In this document: piece after piece, positions 34,033 to 42,533 of the stretch
How positions within the stretch are numbered: position 1 is the first letter of the stretch
Layout of the letters: every line of letters begins with the position of its first letter
Origin: CAVZVZ01 sp963778895
Lineage (GTDB): Bacteria > Actinomycetota > Acidimicrobiia > Acidimicrobiales > Acidimicrobilacustridaceae
Direction of reading: 5' to 3'
DNA length: 64,000 bases
NCBI GenBank assembly: GCA_963778895.1
Contig: CAVZVZ010000005.1
Span: 1,922,001 to 1,986,000, forward strand
Translations under genes and position numbers: made by a program
The notes under the pieces: model-generated
Told to the model about the DNA's origin: nothing
The model's input: only the letters and a program-made list of their open reading frames with translations
The model's database searches: none

Positions 34033-34530
34033 ATGGACAGCGATGCATTGCGGTCTATCCAGGAGCCGCTCAAGGCGCAGTACCGCGAGGACCCGGACGC
34101 GGCCCTGATCACGCTGCGGGCGCGCGGTGCGCTCGGCGAGGGCGTGAGCTGCAACGTCGAGACCGGCCGAGCGCTGGCCGAGGCCGGCCTGCATCCCGCG
34201 ACCGGGGGTGACGGAACGCAGCTCTGCTCGGGCGACATGTTGCTCGAGGCCCTTGCGGCCTGCGCCGGCGTCACCTTGCGGGCCGTCGCCACGTCGCTCG
34301 GTCTCGAGGTGCGGAGTGGGACCGTCGAGGTCGAAGGCGATCTCGATTTTCGGGGCACGCTGTCGGTCGATCGGGATGCCCCGGTCGGTTTCACGGCCAT
34401 TCGAGTCCGGTTCGAGCTCGACAGCGACGCCTCCGGGGAGGAGCTCGACACCTTGCTCCGACTGACCGAGCGCTACTGCGTGGTGGGCCAGACCCTCACC
34501 GCGCCCCCGACCCTCGCGTTCAGCCAGTAG
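34033..34530 (+). CDS. OsmC/Ohr-family protein
   Basis: A 165-residue OsmC-fold protein. It shows the conserved LEALAACAGVTLRAVATSLG helix holding one Cys, and late in the sequence LLRLTERYCVVGQTL with the second Cys. This is the usual two-cysteine arrangement that reduces organic hydroperoxides. The middle (VEVEGDLDFRGTLSVD) matches the YhfA/OsmC-like branch rather than true Ohr. Substrate specificity is not readable. It lies between trpG and crgA and has its own start with no clear ribosome site. Confidence 0.8.
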   Translation: MDSDALRSIQEPLKAQYREDPDAALITLRARGALGEGVSCNVETGRALAEAGLHPATGGDGTQLCSGDMLLEALAACAGVTLRAVATSLGLEVRSGTVEVEGDLDFRGTLSVDRDAPVGFTAIRVRFELDSDASGEELDTLLRLTERYCVVGQTLTAPPTLAFSQ

Positions 34531-34533
34531 TCT
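34528..34533 (+). promoter_or_regulatory. -10-like box TAGTCT of crgA
   Basis: The box overlaps the stop codon of the OsmC gene and lies eight bases before GTG 34542. Confidence 0.4.
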
Positions 34534-34541
34534 CCCCAGCC

Positions 34542-34862
34542 GTGGCGAACACGCCGAAGCGTCCCAGCAAGCGCCGAGTCGAAGGCGGGAGGGTGACCCC
34601 GAAGGGCGGCCCCACCAAGCGCCGTCTCGAGGACAACAATCCCGACGCGTCCAGTCGCTACACGCCGCCGGTGCCGATCTCGTACCGCGAGAGCCCGCCG
34701 TGGGTGCCGATCATCATGTTCTCGTTCTTCGGGCTCGGCATGGTGATCATCTTCTTGCACTACGTGAACCTGCTGTTGCCCGGCGCCTCGAGCAACTGGT
34801 GGTTGTTCGCCGGTCTGGGCTCGATCCTGGCCGGCATCATCACGGCCACGCAGTACCGCTGA
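34542..34862 (+). CDS. crgA: CrgA-like cell division protein
   Basis: A 106-residue actinobacterial protein. A charged N-terminal tail (KRPSKRRVEGG, RYTPPVPISYRESPPWVP) precedes two membrane helices (IIMFSFFGLGMVIIFLHYVN and NWWLFAGLGSILAGIITATQ). The PxxYRESPxWVP segment before the first helix is diagnostic. CrgA helps assemble the divisome and recruits penicillin-binding proteins. Its place near pknB and trpG is the same as in mycobacteria and Streptomyces. The transcript is probably leaderless. Confidence 0.9.
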   Translation: MANTPKRPSKRRVEGGRVTPKGGPTKRRLEDNNPDASSRYTPPVPISYRESPPWVPIIMFSFFGLGMVIIFLHYVNLLLPGASSNWWLFAGLGSILAGIITATQYR

Positions 34863-35073
34863 ACCACCCTGAACCACCCCTCGCAACGGTCGCTATCCAC
34901 AGGTCTGTGGAGAACAGTGTTCACCGCTCGGGCTCTCCAGGTGACGCGAATCGGGCGAACCGGGTGGTCGAGCCAACCCGATGCGACGGGAAAGTTACAG
35001 CGACGTAACGCTCCCCAGTTGCGTCCACAACCTGTGGATACTGTGGCGCGTGTTGCCAAAGTCGCCGATCGGG
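34863..35073. other. convergent intergenic region with DnaA-box-like sites
   Basis: A 211-base gap between two convergent genes. CTATCCACA (34893-34901), TGTGGAGAA (34906-34914, opposite strand) and TGTGGATAC (35033-35041, opposite strand) each differ from TTATCCACA or its complement at one base. GCGTCCACA at 35021-35029 is a weaker match. An inverted repeat GTTAC-AGCGAC-GTAAC occupies 34994-35009. No promoter is needed here, so the sites may serve DnaA binding or replication. Confidence 0.55.
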
Positions 35074-35403
35074 CTACTCGACCGGGGTGACGAGGCGCAT
35101 CTCTTCGAGGCAGTGCTTGGGCGGTTCCGGCTCCTCGGTCGGCGAGACCGTCATCCGTACCTCGGTGCCGCAGATGTCGCAGCGGTAGGCGATCTTCACC
35201 TTGCGGAGCTCACCGACGGGCGGCGGCTCGGGCATCGGGCGGGCCAGACCGCTGAGCATGGCGACGCCCAGACGCAGGATCGCGTAGGTGGCCAGGCCGG
35301 CCACGAGGGTCTGGAACACGGGGAACCCGGCCACCAGTGCGGCGGCGACGCCGAATACGACAACGCCCACCACCACGGGATGCTTCAGACGGAACCGCGA
35401 CAT
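35074..35403 (-). CDS. small membrane protein with C-terminal zinc ribbon
   Basis: A 109-residue protein. Two hydrophobic segments near the N-terminus (VVVGVVVFGVAAALVAGFPV and LVAGLATYAILRLGVAML) are followed by an Arg/Pro linker and a metal-binding part with YRCDICGTEVRM and PPKHCLEEMRLV. The CxxC plus later His/Cys make a probable zinc site on the cytoplasmic side. I know of no assigned function. It is separated from the upstream thiolase by a strong hairpin. The open reading frame continues upstream across that hairpin, but ATG 35403 is the natural start. Confidence 0.65.
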   Translation of the reverse strand: MSRFRLKHPVVVGVVVFGVAAALVAGFPVFQTLVAGLATYAILRLGVAMLSGLARPMPEPPPVGELRKVKIAYRCDICGTEVRMTVSPTEEPEPPKHCLEEMRLVTPVE

Positions 35404-35440
35404 CGCCTGCCAGCCTACGACCACACCCCAAAACGACGAA

Positions 35441-35484
35441 CTGGCTGGCGAAGTGCGCGCCGTGGCGCGCACTTCACCAGCCAG
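35441..35484 (-). terminator. 20-bp-stem hairpin after the thiolase gene
   Basis: The arms at 35441-35460 and 35465-35484 pair at 19 of 20 positions with a four-base loop (CGTG). The hairpin begins 29 bases after the thiolase stop. The minus-strand flank is moderately T-rich (TTCGTCGTTTT). It is a likely terminator. Confidence 0.65.
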
Positions 35485-35512
35485 AACGGTTGGATCGTTG
35501 GGGTTCCGTGGC

Positions 35513-36709
35513 TCAGCCGAGGCGTTCGATGATGGTGGCGTTGGCCATGCCGCCGCCCTCACACATCGTCTGCAGGCCATAGCGGCCACCGGTGCGCTCG
35601 AGCTCGTTGAGGAGCGTCGCGAGCAGCTTGGTGCCCGAGCACCCGAGCGGATGGCCGAGGGCGATGGCGCCGCCGTTCACGTTCACCTTGCCCATGTCCG
35701 GCTTGAGCTCTTTCTCCCATGCCAGCACGACGGAGGCGAACGCCTCGTTGATCTCGGTGAGGTCGATGTCGGACATCGAAAGCCCCGACTTCTCGAGCAC
35801 CTTGTGGGTGGCCGGGATCGGACCGGTGAGCATGGTGATCGGGTCGACGCCGGCCAGTGCGAAGGTGTGGAACTTGGCGCGCGGTGTGAGCCCGAGGGCC
35901 TTGGCCCTGTCTTCGCTCATGATCAGAGCAGCCGACGCGCCGTCGGTGATCTGCGACGAGTTGCCCGCGGTGACCTTGCCGTCGGGCTTGAACGCGGGCT
36001 TGAGCTTGCTGAGGGACTCGACGGTGGTGCCGGGTCGGATGCCCTCGTCGGTCTTGAGGATCTCGTCGCTCGCGATGAGCTCGCCCGTCTCCTTGTCGCG
36101 GGGCTTGGCCTGGATCGGCACGATCTCGTTCTCGAAGCGACCCTCTTCGGTCGCGAGCAGCGCGCGCTGCTGGCTCTGGGCCCCGAAGGCGTCGAGCTCT
36201 TCGCGCGACAGGTTCCACTTGTCGGCGATCAGCTCGGCCGAGATGCCCTGGGGCACGAGCCCGCCCTTGTCGGCATAGCGCAGGCCCATCGCATCGCCGA
36301 ACGGGAAGCCGACGTCTTTGACCATCGCGGACGCGCCCATCGGCACGAGGCTCATCACCTCGACCCCGGCGGCCACGACGATGTCGTAGGCCCCGGCGAT
36401 CACACCTTGGGCCGCGAAGTGCGCCGACTGCTGCGACGACCCGCATTGGCGGTCGACGGTGGTGGCCGGCACTTCCTCGGGCCAGCCCGCACCGAGCACG
36501 GCGTTGCGCCCGATGTTCAGCGATTGCGCGCCCACCTGCATGACGCAGCCCATGATCACGTCCTCGACGAGAGCAGGATCGAGGTTGTTGCGCTCGACGA
36601 GTGCCTTGAGGCACTCGGCGGCCAGGTCAGCCGGGTGCCAGCCCGACAGCTTTCCGTTGCGCTTGCCCCCCGGCGTGCGGACAGCGTCGACGATGACAGC
36701 GGTGGCCAT
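35513..36709 (-). CDS. thiolase (acetyl-CoA acetyltransferase family)
   Basis: A 398-residue thiolase. It has the nucleophile Cys in TTVDRQCGSSQQSAHFAA (about residue 90), the His in NGGAIALGHPLGCSGTKLL and the second Cys in LQTMCEGGGMANATII. It cleaves 3-ketoacyl-CoA or condenses two acetyl-CoA. The sequence style is that of the FadA family of lipid-degrading actinobacteria. It diverges from an acyl-CoA synthetase across a palindromic operator, so the pair likely forms one beta-oxidation regulon. A GAGAGGA ribosome site precedes the ATG. No frame problem. Confidence 0.92.
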   Translation of the reverse strand: MATAVIVDAVRTPGGKRNGKLSGWHPADLAAECLKALVERNNLDPALVEDVIMGCVMQVGAQSLNIGRNAVLGAGWPEEVPATTVDRQCGSSQQSAHFAAQGVIAGAYDIVVAAGVEVMSLVPMGASAMVKDVGFPFGDAMGLRYADKGGLVPQGISAELIADKWNLSREELDAFGAQSQQRALLATEEGRFENEIVPIQAKPRDKETGELIASDEILKTDEGIRPGTTVESLSKLKPAFKPDGKVTAGNSSQITDGASAALIMSEDRAKALGLTPRAKFHTFALAGVDPITMLTGPIPATHKVLEKSGLSMSDIDLTEINEAFASVVLAWEKELKPDMGKVNVNGGAIALGHPLGCSGTKLLATLLNELERTGGRYGLQTMCEGGGMANATIIERLG

Positions 36710-36736
36710 GACTTGGTTCCTCTCCGTTTTCGAGAA

Positions 36737-36754
36737 CTAGACCGTTCGGTCAAG
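36737..36754. promoter_or_regulatory. palindromic operator between thiolase and acyl-CoA synthetase
   Basis: CTAGACCG-TT-CGGTCAAG is an 18-base dyad with perfect inner arms GACCG/CGGTC. It lies 27 bases from the thiolase start and 71 from the synthetase start. The type suits a TetR-family fatty-acid repressor controlling both genes. The regulator is not adjacent. Confidence 0.6.
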
Positions 36755-36825
36755 TCTGCCGGGAAGCCGCCGCGGGGCGCAACCTGCCAGTAGCGCGCCG
36801 GGGTGTCGAGCGGCACACTTACGGC

Positions 36826-38642
36826 GTGACTACCAGCGACGAGATCATGCAGGCGGTCGACGGCCAGACCGTGCCCAGGGCATTCAACGAGACGGTGGCC
36901 CTCCACGGTGATCGCACGGCCCTGCGCTGGCGCAACGACGATGGCTCCTGGGATGAGTGGACGTTCCGCGACTACGCCGATCGCGTCTCCAGGGCCGCGG
37001 CGTTCCTGCGGGACTGGGGGATCCAGCCCGGCGACAACGTGGTGTTGATGCTGCGGAACATCCCCGAGTTCCACGTTCTCGACCTGGCCGCGTACTTCTG
37101 TGGGGCCACGCCCATCTCGATCTACAACTCGTCGTCGCCCGAGCAGATCGAGTACCTCGTCAACCACTGCGAGGCGAAGGGTGGGATCGTCGAGGACATC
37201 GGGTTCCTCGAACGCTTCCTGAAGGTTCGCGGCGAGCTCCACACGATCAACGAGCTCGCGATCCTGAAGGATCCCGACGGGCTCGCGCCGAACGACATCG
37301 CCGGCCACGACGCGTTGTTCGAGCGCGAGGGAATCGATCTCGTCGAGGCCGCCGACGATTGCGATCCCGACCAGCTCGCCACCATGATCTACACGTCGGG
37401 CACCACCGGTCCGCCGAAGGCAGTGATGCTCTCGCACCGCAACGTGATGTGGACGGTCGAGAGTCTCCTGCGCTGCATCGGCTGGACGCCGGAGGAGCTC
37501 GTCGGCAAGCGCATGGTGTCGTACTTGCCGATGGCGCACATCGCCGAGCGGATGACGAGCCACTACCAAGGGGTCGTGGGCGGCTACGAGGTCACCACGT
37601 GTCCCGGAGCCCGGGAAGATCGCCGACGTACCTCCGCGAGGTGAAGCCGAACATCTTCTTCGGCGTGCCACGCGTGTTCGAGAAGATCTACGCCGGTGTC
37701 ACCGCGGCGTTGGCGGCGGACCCGGAGAAGGCGAAGCAGTTCGACGACGCCATCGAGGCGGCGGGGCCGATCGTCGAAGCCCGCACTTGGGGCCGGGCGA
37801 CCGACGAACAGAACGCGACCTATGACTTCCTCGACGAGGCCGCGTTCGCCGGCGTGCGCAGCCTCATCGGTCTGGACGATTGTGACCTCGCGATCACCGG
37901 TGCCGCACCGCTTCCCGCCGAGATCCTCACCTGGTTCCGGGCGATCGGCGTGCCCATGACCGAGGTCTACGGCATGTCCGAGAGCTCCGGTCCGATGACG
38001 CTGAACTGCTGGCAGCCGAAGCCCGGCACCGTTGGCACGGCCATACCGGGCTGCGAGGTGAAGCTGGCCGACGACGGCGAGATCATCTGCAAGGGCGGCA
38101 ACGTGTTCCTCGGCTACTACAAGGAGCCCGAGAAGACCGCCGAGGCTCTCGACGAGGACGGTTGGCTGCACTCTGGTGACATCGGCGTGGTCGACGACGA
38201 CGGGCTACTTCCGCATCGTCGATCGCAAGAAGGAGCTCATCATCACGGCCGGCGGCAAGAACATCAGCCCCGCCAACCTCGAAGCCGCGCTCAAGATGAT
38301 CCCGCTCGTCGGGCAGGCCTGCGCCATCGGCGATCAGCGACCGTTCGTCAGCGCGTTGCTGACGCTCGATGCGGAGTTCGCTCCGGTGTGGGCGAAGAAC
38401 ATCGGGATCGAGTTCAAGACGCTGGCCGACCTCGCCGCTCCATCCGGCGGTCGTCGACGAGGTGCATCGTGGCCTCGGTGAGGTGATGAGCGCGTTCAAC
38501 CAGGCCGAGCGGGTGAAGAAGGTGCTGATCCTCGGCGAGGAGTGGCTGCCCGACAGCGAGGTGCTCACGCCGACGTCGAAACTGAAGCGACGCGGTGTCC
38601 ACGCGCCGCTACGAGATCGAGATCGAAGCGATCTACTCCTAG
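36826..38642 (+). CDS. long-chain acyl-CoA synthetase, FadD15-like (about five apparent indels)
   Basis: An adenylate-forming enzyme of about 600 residues. The ATP motif YTSGTTGPPKAVMLSHRNVM (A3) is followed by SYLPMAHIAERMTSHYQ, then FFGVPRVFEKIYAG, VYGMSESSGPMTLN (A5), WLHSGDIG (A7), FRIVDRKKELIITAGGKNIS (A8), SAFNQAERVKKVLIL and a C-terminal LTPTSKLKRRG with the A10 lysine. It activates fatty acids as acyl-AMP then acyl-CoA. Breaks near 37600, 37620, 38200, 38440 and 38605 are all cured by removing one base each; the first two together give VTTCPEPGKIADYLREVKPN. The final residues are ARYEIEIEAIYS. Confidence 0.88.
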
Positions 38643-39080
38643 TGCAGCGTAGCTGCGGTCGCGGGATTGGGTGGCGAAGCCGATGACCGAGTGCGCCAAC
38701 AGCGCCGCGCCCGGGAGCAACACCCACCAGCCGATGGCGATCCCGGCCAGGGTCAACGCGGTGCCGATGCCGATCCCGAGGGGCCACACGCTCGTGTGCG
38801 GAAGGTAGAGCCCGGCGTGGGTCGGCGGCTCCGTGGGCAACTCACCTTCGAGCAGTTCGACATCGTTCTGGACGTCACGTAGGTCGATGGCGAAGTACGT
38901 GGCGGCGATGAACGAGAACGCCGCACCGAACCCCAGCAGCGCGACGCCAGCCCATTCGTACGCGGCGATCGCGTAGATGACGGCCAGCAACAGGTAGAAG
39001 AGGCCGAGCGATCCGAACAGCTTGCTCTCGGTGGGCAGCCCGCGGCGCGGTTCGACCGCAGCGTCCTCGGTCGAGCTCAT
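38565..39080 (-). CDS. ctaF: cytochrome c oxidase subunit IV (CtaF)
   Basis: The actinobacterial subunit IV with four hydrophobic segments: FGSLGLFYLLLAVIYAIAAY, VALLGFGAAFSFIAATYFAI, then VWPLGIGIGTALTLAGIAIG and WVLLPGAALLAHSVIGF. It stabilises the aa3 oxidase. ATG 39080 lies in the same open frame as the end of CtaD, giving an apparent fusion. A stop in another frame (TGA overlapping this ATG) suggests normal overlapping genes with one indel upstream. The last 25 residues as read overlap the synthetase gene; a TAG at 38639-38641 in another frame may be the true end. Confidence 0.8.
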   Translation of the reverse strand: MSSTEDAAVEPRRGLPTESKLFGSLGLFYLLLAVIYAIAAYEWAGVALLGFGAAFSFIAATYFAIDLRDVQNDVELLEGELPTEPPTHAGLYLPHTSVWPLGIGIGTALTLAGIAIGWWVLLPGAALLAHSVIGFATQSRDRSYAALGVDRFDLDLVAARGHRVASVSTSA

Positions 39081-40800
39081 GGCGAGGCCACCGGTGTCGG
39101 TCTCACCGGCTTGCGCGACCCGTTGTGGCGCGGGCTGCGGTGCTCCGGATGGTCTGGCATCCCACACCGGCCGCTCGCTACGGATCGGTGGCAACGGCGC
39201 GACGAAGTTCCCGGGTGGCGGTGGCGAAGGGGTGGCCCACTCGAGCGTGTGGCCGCCCCACGGGTTGTCGCCGACCTTCTCGCCGTGGCGCAACGTGGTC
39301 CAGACGTTCCACAGGAACGGCAGCGTCGACAGCCCGAGGATGCCGGCGCCGATCGACGAGATGAGATTGAGCGTCGTGAATCCGTCGCTCGCGAGGTACG
39401 ACGCGGTGCGACGGGGCATGCCTTGGATGCCCAGGATGTGTTGCACGAAGAACGTCATGTTGAAGCCGACGAACATCAGCCAGAAGTGCGTCTTGCCCCA
39501 GCCTTCGCGCAATCGTTTGCCGGTGAACTTCGGGAACCAGTAGTAGATGCCGGCGTACAGCGCGAACACCGATCCGCCGAACAGCACGTAGTGGAAGTGC
39601 GCCACCACGAAGTACGAGTCGGTCATGTGGAAGTCGAGCGCGGGCGACGCCAGGATCACGCCGGTCACGCCGCCGAGCACGAAGAGCAGCAGGAAGCCGA
39701 TGGCGAACAACATCGGCGTGTCGAACCGCAGCTGTCCGCCCCACATCGTGCCGATCCAGTTGAAGAACTTCACGCCGGTCGGGTACCGCGATCAGCATCG
39801 TCACGGCCGAGAAGAACGGCAGCAGCACCACGCCGGTGGCGAACATGTGATGGGCCCAGACGCCGACCGACAAGGCGCCGATGGCACAGGTGGCGTACAC
39901 CAACCCGCGGTAGCCGAAGACCGGCCGGCGCGAGAACACCGGGAAGATCTCGGTCACCACGCCGAAGTACGGCAACACGAGGATGTACACCTCTGGGTGG
40001 CCGAAGAACCAGAACAAGTGCTGCCAGAGGATGGGCAGTCCGCTGACACCGTCGAGGGTGTTGGCGTCGAAGATGTGGCCGCCGAAGTGGCGGTCCATGA
40101 ACAGCATCACTCCGGCCGCGGTCAGTACCGGGAAGGCCAGCAGCACGAGGATGCTGGTGATGATCATGTTCCACGTGAAGATCGGCAGCCGGAACATCGA
40201 CATGCCCGGTGCGCGCATCGTGGACACGGTGGCAAGGATGTTGACGGCGGTGAGGATGCCGGAGAGCCCGGTGAGCGCGACGGCAACGATCCAGAGGTCG
40301 CCGCCCAGCCCCGGTGAACGAATGCCGTCCGACAGCGGCGTGTACGCGAACCACCCGAAGTTGGCCGCTCCGTTCGACGTGAAGAAGCCCGACAACATCG
40401 TGACGCCGCCGGCCAGGTAGATCCAGTACGAGATGAGGTTGAGGCGCGGGAAGGCCATGTCACGCGCGCCCGCTTGGATCGGCACCAGATAGTTCGCGAG
40501 CCCGAACGCGAACGGCCCGAGGAACAGGAACAACATGATGCTCCCGTGCATGGTGAACATCTCGTTGTAGGTGTTGGTGTCCAACAACGTCTGTTCCGGC
40601 TGTGCGAGCTGCGCGCGGATCAGCTCGGCCATGAGCCCACCGATGAGGAAGAACACGTAGGCCGACACCATGTAGGCGATGCCGATCGTCTTGTGGTCGG
40701 TGCTCGTGAACCACCGCAGCAGGCCGGTGGGCTCGGCGACGGGGTGCATGGGTTCACCGGGTTCGCCCGCGGCGACCGGTCGATCGTCGAGCACCGTCAC
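39077..40800 (-). CDS. ctaD: cytochrome c oxidase subunit I (CtaD), with apparent frameshifts
   Basis: The catalytic haem-copper subunit. From the start: WFTSTDHKTIGIAYMVSAYV, the first haem His in EMFTMHGSIMLFLFLGPF, the Cu-B and Tyr loop WFFGHPEVYILVLPYFG with its His-Pro-Glu-Val-Tyr, AHHMFATG, then after a frame change near 39780 KFFNWIGTMWGGQLRF and VVAHFHYVLFGGS (His ligands). Removing one G there joins AVPTGVKFF. The oxidase reduces O2 to water and pumps protons. The end at 39077 is inferred from the ATGA overlap with ctaF and requires one more surplus base to be removed. Confidence 0.9.
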
Positions 40801-41552
40801 GACCCGCCCCCTCCGCTCGAGTTGGCGCCGTCGGCCGCGGGCGCACTCGGTAGCTGTATGTCGGAGCTACCGATGATCACCGGTTGTGGGAGCAGTCGTG
40901 CCTGGTTGATCCAGGCCGTGTACTGCTCGCGCGGCACCGCGATGACGTCGAACTTCATCTCCCAGTGATCGAGCCCGCAGTACTCGGCGCAGCGTCCCGT
41001 CCATTCGCCCGGTTGGGTGATCGTGACGTCGATCTCGTTGTTGACTCCTGGGATGAGATCGCGCTTCTCGAGGAACTGCGGCACCCAGAACGAATGGTTG
41101 ACGTCGTCGGACACGAGGTGGAAGCGGATCGTCTCGCCAACCGGCAACACGAGAGCCGCGTTCGCCTGATCGGTACCGGTCACGGTCACGCCATCGTCGG
41201 GATAGCGGAACTGCCACTGCCACTGGAAGCCTTCGACCTCGACGGTGACCGCGGGGTGAGCCGACAATGACGTGAAGCCGTTCTGCGCGTACACCGTGAG
41301 ACCGAACAGGATGGCGACGACCACGAGCGGCGCGATCGTGTATCCGATCTCCCACGGGATGTTGTACTGCTTCTGGCTCGGTATCTCGTCGCTACGTCGG
41401 CGAAACCGAACGACCGAGATGATCACCAGGATCCAGATGAGCGCGGATACGGCGACGGCACCGATCAGGAAGACGCGCCACAGCCAGACCATGTTGTCCT
41501 GGCCCTGCGTCGTCACCGCATCCGGCAGACCGAAGTCCGCGAACACCGTCAT
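40797..41552 (-). CDS. ctaC: cytochrome c oxidase subunit II (CtaC)
   Basis: A 251-residue subunit with two membrane helices (WRVFLIGAVAVSALIWILVI and YTIAPLVVVAILFGLTVYAQ) and a cupredoxin domain. The Cu-A site is RCAEYCGLDHWEMKF, with both Cys, His and Met present, and the earlier His in NHSFWVPQF. It accepts electrons from the cytochrome bc complex. The N-terminal lipobox seen in many CtaC proteins is absent. The tail is Gly/Ser-rich. It overlaps ctaD by four bases, within ctaG-ctaC-ctaD-ctaF. Confidence 0.92.
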   Translation of the reverse strand: MTVFADFGLPDAVTTQGQDNMVWLWRVFLIGAVAVSALIWILVIISVVRFRRRSDEIPSQKQYNIPWEIGYTIAPLVVVAILFGLTVYAQNGFTSLSAHPAVTVEVEGFQWQWQFRYPDDGVTVTGTDQANAALVLPVGETIRFHLVSDDVNHSFWVPQFLEKRDLIPGVNNEIDVTITQPGEWTGRCAEYCGLDHWEMKFDVIAVPREQYTAWINQARLLPQPVIIGSSDIQLPSAPAADGANSSGGGGS

Positions 41553-42442
41553 GTCCTAGCCGCCGCTCGGTCTTCTGCGTCTTCCTGCCGACGGTTGGCG
41601 CGATCCTCGTGCGCCATCCACTGCGCGAGCACGACCGTGCCCGCGATCAGGCCGATCGCATCACCCACGAGCCACATCACGCCGGCGCCGGTGCGCTGGT
41701 CGCTGAGGGCGTTCACGCCCGCGGGCAACGGAGCCTCGGCGTAGTAGCCCGCGGCGAGCGGCGTGTCACTGGAATAGAGGGCCAGACCGAGGAAGGCGTG
41801 GAACGGAACGGTCAACAAGACGAGCACCAGACGGAAGCTGTACGGGATCCGCCACGCGATGGGGTCGAGTCCGATCACGGCCCAGAAGAAGATCGACCCG
41901 GCCAGCAGGAAGTGCACGTGCACGAGCTCGTGGACGTAGTCGTTGCGCAAGCTGAGCTCGTAGAGCGGTGAGAAGTACAGGACGAACAGCGTCAGGCCGA
42001 ACAACGCGAAGGCCGCCACCGGATGGGTGAGGCCTTTGATCGGTCGGGAGTGGAGCAGTCGTAGCAGTCGCACCTGGGTGTTCCGGCTCGACGCTTGGAG
42101 CGCAAGCGTTATGGGTGCACCCAACGCCATGAAGAAGGGTGCAACGACGCCGATGAGCACGTGCTGGCCGACATGCGCGCTGAACAACGTCGTGTCGTAG
42201 GCGGCCAACCCGGATTGGGTGGCAATGGCGAGATCCAGGATGCCGATCGCGAAGGCCAAGCTGCGCGCCGGCGACCAGTAGCGACCTCGGCGGGCCAGCC
42301 GGCGGACCCCGACCACGTAGAGCGCGGCCATCGTTGCGATGCCGACCGCCGGTAGGAGGTCGACGCGGGCCTCGGTGAAGAACGTCCCGATTCCGAACGC
42401 CGGCGGTAGGGCCGACCCGGCGTCGAGGTGCGCCAAAACCAT
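41549..42442 (-). CDS. cytochrome c oxidase assembly protein, CtaG/caa3 type
   Basis: A 297-residue membrane protein with about seven helices. Signature residues are AHVGQHVLIGVVAPFFMALG and DYVHELVHVHFLLAGSIFFW, with conserved histidines that may handle copper, and LDPIAWRIPYSFRLVLVLL. It resembles the Bacillus CtaG (caa3_CtaG) family used for Cu-B insertion, not the mitochondrial-type Cox11. It is the first gene of the minus-strand oxidase operon and overlaps ctaC by four bases. A TACGGT box at 42450-42455 precedes ATG 42442 by seven bases. Confidence 0.82.
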   Translation of the reverse strand: MVLAHLDAGSALPPAFGIGTFFTEARVDLLPAVGIATMAALYVVGVRRLARRGRYWSPARSLAFAIGILDLAIATQSGLAAYDTTLFSAHVGQHVLIGVVAPFFMALGAPITLALQASSRNTQVRLLRLLHSRPIKGLTHPVAAFALFGLTLFVLYFSPLYELSLRNDYVHELVHVHFLLAGSIFFWAVIGLDPIAWRIPYSFRLVLVLLTVPFHAFLGLALYSSDTPLAAGYYAEAPLPAGVNALSDQRTGAGVMWLVGDAIGLIAGTVVLAQWMAHEDRANRRQEDAEDRAAART

Positions 42443-42449
42443 CGGGCCG

Positions 42450-42455
42450 ACCGTA
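42450..42455 (-). promoter_or_regulatory. -10-like box TACGGT of the oxidase operon
   Basis: Seven bases separate the box from the ATG at 42442. The divergent ctaE start is 78 bases further right. Confidence 0.45.
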
Positions 42456-42533
42456 GTGCGAACCCGGTCCGGCTGCCGCGATCACATGTCGTCTGGACAC
42501 GGTTCGTCGCGTCGAGCTCGCTCGTCTGACAAC

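Noticed and set aside
38565..40800. A true CtaD-CtaF fusion protein
   Set aside because: A stop overlapping the ctaF start exists in the adjacent frame, and the region carries another clear indel, so two overlapping genes are more likely.
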